The notes under the pieces: generated by a model
Seen by the model: the letters and a program-made list of their open reading frames with translations, nothing else
What the model was told of the DNA's origin: nothing
The model's database searches: none
Translations under genes and position numbers: made by a program
In this document: positions 23,865-30,842 of the stretch, piece by piece
How the letters are laid out: every line of letters begins with the position of its first letter
How positions within the stretch are numbered: the stretch's first letter is position 1
Assembly: GCA_965658445.1 (NCBI GenBank)
Contig: CBFHSF010000011.1
Span: 33,794 to 97,793, forward strand
Reading direction: 5' to 3'
Source: CBFHSF01 sp965658445
GTDB taxonomy: Bacteria; Bacteroidota; Bacteroidia; Flavobacteriales; Schleiferiaceae
Length of the DNA: 64,000 nt

Positions 23865-25835
23865 TTACTGTGCTGAATTCAAGAATTGCATGGCCTTGGC
23901 GACTTGAGAATTCTCTGGATATTTCGCGCTCAGTGGAGCAAGTATTTCTCTGGCGTTTTCCGTTTGTCCAAGATACAGATAATAGGCGGCTAAATTCACC
24001 CCACCCTGCACGTAATCGGGATTTAAATTGACCGCACGCTTCAGAAATTTATAGGCTCGTTCCGTCTGACCTTGGGCTAGGTATAAATACCCCAGATTGG
24101 ACATGGCTACTTCTTCATTGGGGTTCATATTGGTCACGTTTTCCAATTCTTTCATTCCCTCTGCTTCCCGGCCGTCAGAGATTAATGCGATGGCGTATTG
24201 CAGTCTAAAGTCTGGATGTTTTGGCGCCAATTCTACCGATCGTTCCAAAAAGAGAAGGGCATTTTTCACATCCTTTTCGGCCTTAAAGCTTTCGCCGATG
24301 CGGTAAGCCGTCCAAGCGTGAAGATTGTTATAGGACGGTTTGTTCAATTTGGATAAGATTACCGAAGGGGTTTCTACCGTCGCCCATTGTACGATTTCTA
24401 TGGTTTCGCCACGCAAGAATTTTAATTGAACCCATTCGTTGAAATATTGATTTCTATCCATTCCCTTTGCAATGGTGGCTGCGCTGTCTAGGAGGAAGAA
24501 CTCCCCACCAAATTTCTCGTATTGCTGCATGTAGGCAACCCACCGTGAGCGTTTACTCGGCTTGTCATTATTGACAGATACCAAGGTGATAAACTCTCGA
24601 ATGGCCTCCGTCTTTTGATTGTCACCAGGGATTTGAATTTTGTGATCATGTACACTTACGTGAGGTATATCGATGCTGGAGGAAGAGGGCATGTGACAAT
24701 TGCTGCAATCTTCGTTTTCCTCTTGGTAGTCGATTGTATTCGCATGTATTTTAGGGTAATCCGTATGGCAACTTCTACACGAATTATTGTACTGGTCTCT
24801 CCCCGTTTCTTCCACTGAAACATGGGGGTTGTGGCAAGTTACGCAGGTCAGATTTCCATCGGTTTGCAGGAAGCATTCACTCTGTTTTAGCCTGTCCACG
24901 TGGCTGGCCATTATAAAGGATTCTTCGGAATCAGTGTACCTTGGCAAATAGACATCCATTATGTCTTTGAGCATCATGCCGGGCCTAAAGTCGAAGAATG
25001 ACTTGTCGGGGGCCAGCACGGCATTTCCTTGAAGGTGGCATCGCTGGCAAATCTGAAACTGTAGCTCATTGCTGAGTTTTTTGGGATTGACGATTGAATA
25101 GTCGATTTCATTTGCCGTATCGGTGATGTCTCCGCGAGTGATTTTGTTTATGTGCAGGTTTCCCGGGCCGTGGCATCTCTCACAATCAATGCCTCCAGGT
25201 AAGGAATGAAATTCGTTTTCTGAACCCATTTGGAAATCTGTTGGCATGGCGTTGTGACACGACATGCACTCAAGACCGATGATTCTAGAAAAGCGAGAGT
25301 TGGCGCCGTTTTCATATCCTGGAGGCAAATCCCATTTTCCATCCTGGGTGTAGTAGGTCATAGGTGCTTGGAACAACAGATTTCCAACCGCAAATAAATG
25401 CGAATTGGTGTGTTGTCCTGAGCCAATGATGTATTCGATGGGTTGTTCCCATTGGTGAACGGTGTCCTTTCCTTCCATTCTATATTCGAGAATGCGAAGT
25501 GCTGAACGCTTCCAAAAAGGAGTGTAGTAAAAGTCATTAATGCTGTCGTGAACCACGGGATGACCCGAGAAGTCACCAGAACTCTTGTATCGAGTGGCAA
25601 TGCCAAAGGACTTTCCCATCCCCGTTCTCAAGAAGCTGTCATGCTTGTCTGTGTGGCATACTCGACATTGATCCATGCCTACGTACTGGGCAGAATCTCC
25701 GTGGTTCCAATAGGGCAAGTGGGATTCAGTACCTTCAGCCAATAGCACGGAAGGAGAGGTGTCATCGGTGGATTGGCATTGTATCAATACAAAAATGCCC
25801 AAAAGAACGGCGAGAAGAGTTGCTGTATACCTCAT
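23865..25835 (-). CDS. Heptaheme cytochrome c / TPR lipoprotein
   Basis: A 656-residue exported lipoprotein (lipobox FVLIQC near residue 20). Seven CxxCH heme-binding motifs are visible: CRVCH, CMSCH, CERCH, CQRCH, CVTCH, CRSCH and CSNCH, spread over about residues 57-380, in a layout like the cytochrome c554/NrfA-type multiheme proteins. The C-terminal 200 residues form TPR-type helices (SVELAPKHPDFRLQYAIALI, MSNLGYLYLAQGQTERAYKF, NPDYVQGGVNLAAYYLYLGQ). No obvious catalytic lysine heme site (CxxCK) is present, so electron transfer rather than nitrite reduction is the safer guess. It starts at the last base of the GNAT stop, tightly coupled, within a cell-wall gene cluster, which is unexpected. 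Confidence 0.92.
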   Translation of the reverse strand: MRYTATLLAVLLGIFVLIQCQSTDDTSPSVLLAEGTESHLPYWNHGDSAQYVGMDQCRVCHTDKHDSFLRTGMGKSFGIATRYKSSGDFSGHPVVHDSINDFYYTPFWKRSALRILEYRMEGKDTVHQWEQPIEYIIGSGQHTNSHLFAVGNLLFQAPMTYYTQDGKWDLPPGYENGANSRFSRIIGLECMSCHNAMPTDFQMGSENEFHSLPGGIDCERCHGPGNLHINKITRGDITDTANEIDYSIVNPKKLSNELQFQICQRCHLQGNAVLAPDKSFFDFRPGMMLKDIMDVYLPRYTDSEESFIMASHVDRLKQSECFLQTDGNLTCVTCHNPHVSVEETGRDQYNNSCRSCHTDYPKIHANTIDYQEENEDCSNCHMPSSSSIDIPHVSVHDHKIQIPGDNQKTEAIREFITLVSVNNDKPSKRSRWVAYMQQYEKFGGEFFLLDSAATIAKGMDRNQYFNEWVQLKFLRGETIEIVQWATVETPSVILSKLNKPSYNNLHAWTAYRIGESFKAEKDVKNALLFLERSVELAPKHPDFRLQYAIALISDGREAEGMKELENVTNMNPNEEVAMSNLGYLYLAQGQTERAYKFLKRAVNLNPDYVQGGVNLAAYYLYLGQTENAREILAPLSAKYPENSQVAKAMQFLNSAQ

Positions 25836-26401
25836 CAGAATACAAGTTGATAGAATCCAACATCTTCAAAACCCTCCGAACTCCTTGTCCAATCCTTTTT
25901 GACACCTGTTTTTTCAAATCCCAACTTTGAAAAGAGTTTGATGCTCACTGTGTTTTTCTCCGAAATGGAACAATACATCTGATGAACCATCAGGTGGTCC
26001 TTTGCATACGAAATCAATAACTCTAAGGATTCTTGCGCATATCCCTTGCCTCGGTCTTCATCCGAGTGGATGAGTATACCAACGCCTACTTTCTGATGAA
26101 GCGCATTGTAATCAAACAAATCAATGCATCCTACAGGTTTTCCGGAACTTCTCTCTACAATGACATATCGAAATTGCCCTGAGGAGAGAATGTTGGTTTG
26201 CGCATTTTCTAGATAAGCCTGCAGCATTTGTAAACTGTAGGGTTGAAGGCGCTCTGAAACCTTCCAATGATCGGGGCTGTTTTCCCAAGCCACCAAATGG
26301 GGCAGGTCTTCAGGTTCTAAAGCTCTAAGAGATATGTTTTCTCCAGTTAACAAGGGCGGAAATGGATTTTGATTACACGCTAAACTGTCCGTCAAAAACA
26401 A
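25835..26401 (-). CDS. GNAT family N-acetyltransferase
   Basis: A 188-residue RimJ/RimL-type acetyltransferase: ISLRALEPEDLPHLVAWEN at the N-terminus, the acetyl-CoA loop GVGILIHSDEDRGKGYAQESL and IKLFSKLGFEKTG near the end. Such proteins modify protein N-termini, amino sugars or small amines; the substrate here is unknown. No ATG is available upstream of the conserved N-terminus, so a TTG at 26401 (or the next TTG two codons later) is the likely start, 29 bp inside dapF. It is followed without spacing by the cytochrome gene. Confidence 0.87.
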   Translation of the reverse strand: MFLTDSLACNQNPFPPLLTGENISLRALEPEDLPHLVAWENSPDHWKVSERLQPYSLQMLQAYLENAQTNILSSGQFRYVIVERSSGKPVGCIDLFDYNALHQKVGVGILIHSDEDRGKGYAQESLELLISYAKDHLMVHQMYCSISEKNTVSIKLFSKLGFEKTGVKKDWTRSSEGFEDVGFYQLVF

Positions 26402-27149
26402 AGGTTGCCGGACCTCTTAAAATTACGTTTTTAAATCCATCTTCAGAAACCTCAAAGGAAACGCTTAACTCACCTCCCAAGGTTTTGACCTTCATGGGGT
26501 TTGCGGACATTCCCTTTTGCTGAAAAGCCACTAGGGCCGCAGCGGTTACGCCGGTTCCACATGAGTAGGTCTCGTCTTCAACCCCGCGTTCATAGGTCCT
26601 CACGGAAATTTCATCTCCCGTCATTTCAACAAAATTGATGTTGGCTCCTTCTGCTCCGTAAATCTCATTTCGATATTTACGTCCGGTTTCAAAAACGGGA
26701 TAGCCTTCTGTCTTTTCTACAAATTCCACGTGATGGGGAGAACCGGTGTCTATAAAGAATCCCTTTTCTGAATTCTTGCTATTCTCAGTGTCAATCATGT
26801 GAAGAGCCACGGTTCCATCTTCGTGCACAATAGCACTGTGCATTCCATCAATGGCTTCAAAAAGAGTGTTTTCCCCAATGATGTTGAGGTCGTAAGCAAA
26901 TTGCACAAGGCACCTCCCGCCGTTTCCGCACATGGTGCTCTCAGATCCGTCAGAGTTGAAGTAGACCATTTTGAAATCGACTTCCTGGTGTGATTGTAAC
27001 AAAATAAGGCCATCGGCACCTATGCCAAAACGCCTTTGACAAAGTCCGGCTATGAGTTTTACGTCGTATTGGGGAAAAGTGGAATCTCTATCATCGATGA
27101 GAATAAAGTCATTTCCCGTGCCGTGGTATTTGTAAAAGGTATAATCCAA
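26373..27149 (-). CDS. dapF: Diaminopimelate epimerase
   Basis: DapF interconverts LL- and meso-diaminopimelate for lysine and peptidoglycan synthesis. The 258-residue protein has both catalytic cysteines in place: C74 in STMCGNGGRC and C197 in YSCGTGVTAAA. YHGTGNDFILID at the N-terminus and DTGSPHHVEF are typical. It leads the minus-strand cluster with GNAT, cytochrome, mltG and DUF2279, and has a TACCTTTG box 18 bp upstream. Confidence 0.97.
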   Translation of the reverse strand: MDYTFYKYHGTGNDFILIDDRDSTFPQYDVKLIAGLCQRRFGIGADGLILLQSHQEVDFKMVYFNSDGSESTMCGNGGRCLVQFAYDLNIIGENTLFEAIDGMHSAIVHEDGTVALHMIDTENSKNSEKGFFIDTGSPHHVEFVEKTEGYPVFETGRKYRNEIYGAEGANINFVEMTGDEISVRTYERGVEDETYSCGTGVTAAALVAFQQKGMSANPMKVKTLGGELSVSFEVSEDGFKNVILRGPATFVFDGQFSV

Positions 27150-27166
27150 TGTTTCTGATTTGCTGA

Positions 27167-27174
27167 CAAAGGTA
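27167..27174 (-). promoter_or_regulatory. -7 box for the dapF cluster
   Basis: TACCTTTG on the minus strand, a full TAnnTTTG match, 17 bp before the dapF ATG. No clear -33 TTTG at the usual distance. Confidence 0.55.
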
Positions 27175-27315
27175 AGGAATCAGTGAACCGAAAAAAATGG
27201 TTGATTTTTCAAAAAACTCCATGATAATTCAGTAATTTAAGTAGCTGATTTTCCCCTGTAAAAACACCGTCGTTAAAGTTAGGTTAAGGGGTAATCAATA
27301 ATGCCTACGATGCGT

Positions 27316-27323
27316 TACATTTG
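27316..27323 (+). promoter_or_regulatory. -7 box for the degP/htrA gene
   Basis: TACATTTG, 81 bp before the proposed ATG at 27405. A second near-match (TACATTGT, 27375-27382) is closer to the gene. Either could be used. Confidence 0.45.
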
Positions 27324-27404
27324 TTATCAACCCCTTTGGTAATGGGGTTCTCACATCGTTAAACATTCAAAGCATACATTGTAAAACCACAAATGGTAAA
27401 TCAT

Positions 27405-28886
27405 ATGAAGAACCAATTAAAAAGCTATACCTCGCTTGTTTTGAGCTCCCTTGCGGGCGGGGTTATTGCCTTGGGAGGATACACAGCGATTACCTCTGCT
27501 GATTCCGCAAGCGCAACTGAAGATAAATCACCCATCATTATTGAAACACCCGTCCAGACTTCGGGTAGACCCGTTGATTATGTTCCAGCGAATGCACCGG
27601 ACAATTTTGTAAACGCAGCGGATTTGTCTGTACACTCTGTAGTCCACGTAAAAGTGACGAAGAATGCACAAGGAAATTATTACCAAAATCCATTCGAAGA
27701 GTTCTTTTTTGGCACGCCAAGAGGACAACAGAAGAGCAAGAAAATTCAAGGTGCAGGATCGGGAGTCATCATCACCAACGACGGTTACATCGTAACCAAC
27801 AACCACGTGATTTCAGACGCTACAGAAGTTACTGTGATGCTCAACGACAACAGAAGCTATCCTGCCAAAGTCATTGGAACGGACCCCACTACAGACATTG
27901 GATTGTTGAAAATTGAAGCCACGGACCTGCCAACACTTCCCTTTTCCAATTCGGATGATGTGAAAGTAGGAGAGTGGGTATTGGCAGTAGGGAACCCCTT
28001 TAACTTGACTTCTACCGTTACCGCAGGTATTGTTTCTGCCAAGGGTAGAAATATCAATATCATTCCGGATCGTACGGCTATTGAATCTTTTATTCAAACC
28101 GATGCTGCGGTTAATCCCGGAAACTCTGGAGGCGCCTTGGTAAATATTGAAGGAGAATTGGTGGGTATTAATACAGCGATTTCTACGCATACAGGATCTT
28201 TCGAAGGATACAGCTTTGCCGTTCCTGCTAATATTGTAAAAAAGGTAGTTGATGATTTATTGGAATACGGAACCATACAGAGAGCGTATCTCGGAGTGGG
28301 CATCGCCAATGTGACGCCTGAACTCAAGGAAGAGATGGGGCTCAAAACGACTTCGGGAGTGTTTATCTCTGGGGTTACTAAAGACGGTGCTGCGGAAGAA
28401 GCAGGACTTATTAAGGGCGATATCATCACCAAAATTGACGATTCTCCCATTGCAAAATCTGCGGACCTTTTGGAAACCATTGGAAGAAAGAGACCCGGTG
28501 ATTCTGCCGTGGTAACTGTAGACAGGAACGGAAAAGAAAAGACGGTAAAAGTCGTCTTGAGAAACCACCGCGGTACTACCGAGTTGTTTACTGCGCAAGA
28601 AATAGAAGAGGCTCGAGAATTAGGGGCAGAATTTGCTGATATTCCCCGCGAGGAGTTACGTCGAATGGGTCTTAGAGGCGGTGTTCGCATTGATAAAATC
28701 AACGGAGGAAAGATCAAGGAACAAGGAATTCCTGAAGGATTTATCATCGTAAGAGTAAACAATAAACCGGTGAGAAACACCAAAGAACTGCACGCTATTT
28801 TGGACAATTTGGACATTGGTGATGGGGTTCTTTTGCAGGGATATCACAAGGATGGCAAGTCCGATTACTTTGCTTTTGGAATGTAA
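27405..28886 (+). CDS. degP: DegP/HtrA-family periplasmic serine protease
   Basis: A 493-residue envelope protease and chaperone. Residues 1-32 form a signal peptide or anchor. The trypsin-like domain has the triad histidine in VTNNHVISD, aspartate in TTDIGLLKIE and serine in NPGNSGGALV. Two PDZ domains follow, one around YLGVGIANVTPEL to VVLRNH and one ending at the C-terminus (GVRIDKINGGKIKEQGIPEG). An ATG four codons upstream (27393) is possible, but the one at 27405 gives the usual MKNQLKSYTS start. It is divergent from dapF and ends in its own terminator. Expected role: removing misfolded envelope proteins under stress. Confidence 0.95.
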   Translation: MKNQLKSYTSLVLSSLAGGVIALGGYTAITSADSASATEDKSPIIIETPVQTSGRPVDYVPANAPDNFVNAADLSVHSVVHVKVTKNAQGNYYQNPFEEFFFGTPRGQQKSKKIQGAGSGVIITNDGYIVTNNHVISDATEVTVMLNDNRSYPAKVIGTDPTTDIGLLKIEATDLPTLPFSNSDDVKVGEWVLAVGNPFNLTSTVTAGIVSAKGRNINIIPDRTAIESFIQTDAAVNPGNSGGALVNIEGELVGINTAISTHTGSFEGYSFAVPANIVKKVVDDLLEYGTIQRAYLGVGIANVTPELKEEMGLKTTSGVFISGVTKDGAAEEAGLIKGDIITKIDDSPIAKSADLLETIGRKRPGDSAVVTVDRNGKEKTVKVVLRNHRGTTELFTAQEIEEARELGAEFADIPREELRRMGLRGGVRIDKINGGKIKEQGIPEGFIIVRVNNKPVRNTKELHAILDNLDIGDGVLLQGYHKDGKSDYFAFGM

Positions 28887-28927
28887 GAATTGCACAAGAT
28901 TAGAATTCGAATAATTATTTTGAGAAG

Positions 28928-28958
28928 ACCACAGTTCCCATGGGGATTGTGGTTTTTT
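28928..28958 (+). terminator. Terminator of degP
   Basis: ACCACAGTTCCC and GGGGATTGTGGT pair with two wobble positions around ATG, then a T-run. Confidence 0.8.
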
Positions 28959-29046
28959 CTTTTACGGCAGGGTTAGAATGCAGATTGGATAAACCCAATG
29001 CGCTGAATTGCAATTATTACAGGGAAAAACACAACGTTTCAATTAA

Positions 29047-29077
29047 TTGAATATTCGATTGGTTTATCCTACTTTTG
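29047..29077 (+). promoter_or_regulatory. Bacteroidota-type promoter of gap
   Basis: TTG (29047-29049), 20 bp spacer, TACTTTTG (29070-29077), a full -7 match 31 bp before the ATG. Confidence 0.7.
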
Positions 29078-29108
29078 CCGGACCAAAGAATCAATTTTTT
29101 CAAAAAAA

Positions 29109-30560
29109 ATGGCTGCACAGAAAACGTATGAACAGTCCGTTCAAACTCGTATCGCAAAAGAGAAAAACGCGACGGAATTCATCAAAGCAATTAGCGATTT
29201 GTTTTACGAAAGAGGGGTTGAGACCGTTCTTTTCAGAAATCAACTAATTGACCAACGTCCAAGTGAAATCCTTAACCTTCACCAATACGCTCGTCAGATC
29301 GTAGGTAAGAACATCACCATCGAGGATACTCTTGCTCTTCTCCAGGTAGTGAACAAATCCGATATGTGCCCAGCGCGCTTTGACATCGGTAAATTGGCCG
29401 CTGAGTGGGTAGAAGAAGGAGAAAACTTCTCTAGTATGGAAGGTTTTGTTCAATCCAAATTGGCTGACTTTATTGGTGCTGACAAGCGCGAGAATACAGA
29501 GCCTAAAGACGTAGTTCTCTACGGATTTGGTCGCATCGGTCGCTTGGTAGCTCGCGAATTGATCGCTCAAGAAGGTCGTGGAGAGCAATTGAGACTTCGC
29601 GCCATCGTTACTCGTGGAGGAGATGCAACTACTTTGGAAAAGAGAGCTTCTCTTTTGAGAGTTGACTCTGTTCACGGAGAGTTTCCTGGAACAGTAGAAG
29701 CAGATGCAGAAAACAACTGCTTAATCATCAACGGTCGCAAGATCCAAATGATTTCTGCTAAGCAGCCAGAGGATATCGACTATACAGAATACGGAATTCA
29801 AGATGCATTGGTAATTGATAACACCGGTGCCTTTAGAGATAAGACTGAGCTTTCTCGTCACTTGACCAAAGGAGCTTCTAAAGTTCTTTTGACCGCTCCT
29901 GGTAAGGAAGTTCCCAACATTGTTCACGGGGTTAACCAGAGCAACTACGATCCCAAGGAAGTAGACGTATTCTCTGCCGCATCTTGTACTACCAACGCCA
30001 TCGTTCCCATCCTTAAGGTTATGGAAGATTCGTTTGGTGTTGAAAAAGGACACATAGAAACGGTTCACGCCTACACCAACGACCAGAACTTGGTAGACAA
30101 CATGCACAAGAAATACCGTCGTGGTAGAGGTGCTGCCTTGAACATGGTTATCACCGAAACAGGTGCTGGAAAAGCTGCTTCTAAGGCACTTCCTAGCTTG
30201 GAAGGTAAATTGACTTCTAATGCCATTCGCGTTCCTGTACCCAACGGTTCATTGGCCATCTTAAACTTGACATTGGACAAAGCCACTACGGTTGAGGAGT
30301 TGAACAATGCCATGAGAAACGCAGCGCTTTCTGGAGACTTGGTTGAGCAGATTAACTACAGCATGTCTAACGAGTTGGTAAGCTCAGACATCGTAGGTAA
30401 CCCACAACCATCTATCTTTGATAGCCCCGCTACCATCGTACACAAAGACGGAAAGAGCGTTGTTCTTTACGTATGGTACGACAACGAGTACGGTTACTCA
30501 AGACAGGTTATTAGACTTTCTAAGTACATCGCTGCCGTTCGCAGAAAGAGATATTACTAG
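29109..30560 (+). CDS. gap: Glyceraldehyde-3-phosphate dehydrogenase, long Bacteroidota form
   Basis: A 483-residue GAPDH that oxidises glyceraldehyde-3-phosphate with NAD(P)+ in glycolysis, or runs in reverse in gluconeogenesis. The first 130 residues are an extra helical domain seen in the long GAPDH of this phylum. The nucleotide fold begins at YGFGRIGRLVAREL (138 onward), and the catalytic cysteine is C293 in SAASCTTNAIVP, followed by HAYTNDQN. Nothing essential is missing. The gene is monocistronic, with a good promoter and a perfect terminator. Organisms with this form often carry a second, ordinary GAPDH; that cannot be checked here. Confidence 0.95.
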   Translation: MAAQKTYEQSVQTRIAKEKNATEFIKAISDLFYERGVETVLFRNQLIDQRPSEILNLHQYARQIVGKNITIEDTLALLQVVNKSDMCPARFDIGKLAAEWVEEGENFSSMEGFVQSKLADFIGADKRENTEPKDVVLYGFGRIGRLVARELIAQEGRGEQLRLRAIVTRGGDATTLEKRASLLRVDSVHGEFPGTVEADAENNCLIINGRKIQMISAKQPEDIDYTEYGIQDALVIDNTGAFRDKTELSRHLTKGASKVLLTAPGKEVPNIVHGVNQSNYDPKEVDVFSAASCTTNAIVPILKVMEDSFGVEKGHIETVHAYTNDQNLVDNMHKKYRRGRGAALNMVITETGAGKAASKALPSLEGKLTSNAIRVPVPNGSLAILNLTLDKATTVEELNNAMRNAALSGDLVEQINYSMSNELVSSDIVGNPQPSIFDSPATIVHKDGKSVVLYVWYDNEYGYSRQVIRLSKYIAAVRRKRYY

Positions 30561-30584
30561 AGAGTACCGACTATACAAAAACAG

Positions 30585-30612
30585 AACCCCAGCAGATCCT
30601 GCTGGGGTTTGT
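30585..30612 (+). terminator. Terminator of gap
   Basis: AACCCCAGCAG-atc-CTGCTGGGGTT, a perfect 11-bp stem, followed by a T-rich tract. Confidence 0.9.
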
Positions 30613-30617
30613 TTTTT

Positions 30618-30692
30618 CTAGTAACTAGTAACTGGTAACTGGTAACTAGTAACTAGTAACTAGTGACTAGTGACTAGTGACTAGTGACTAGG
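30618..30692. repeat. Heptanucleotide tandem repeat (CTAGTAA/CTAGTGA)
   Basis: About ten copies of a 7-bp unit: CTAGTAA and CTGGTAA variants first, then a block of CTAGTGA. It follows the gap terminator directly and lies between convergent gap and clpB. Confidence 0.9.
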
Positions 30693-30842
30693 GAAGGAAT
30701 GAGGAAATAGGAAGGAAGCAAGAAGGAAAGAGGAATCTTTATCCCGTGTGAACTCCGGAAGGTGGTCAAATCAATTTTCCTTCTTTATTCCTAATTCCTA
30801 ATTCCTGATTCCTTCTTATGCCTGTTACCTGCTCCCAGCTCC
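30693..30842. repeat. Purine-rich tract with complementary pyrimidine-rich tract
   Basis: About 45 bp rich in GGAA/GAAGGAA units (from 30693) are followed, after roughly 45 bp, by TTCCTTC/ATTCCTAATTCCT units (30776-30815) able to pair with them imperfectly. The last part (ATGCCTGTTACCTGCTCCC) resembles the 14-bp repeat at 21790. No gene seen. Confidence 0.65.

Noticed and set aside
30618..30842. CRISPR array in the repeat tract before clpB
   Set aside because: The 7-bp unit is contiguous without spacers, and no cas gene is nearby.
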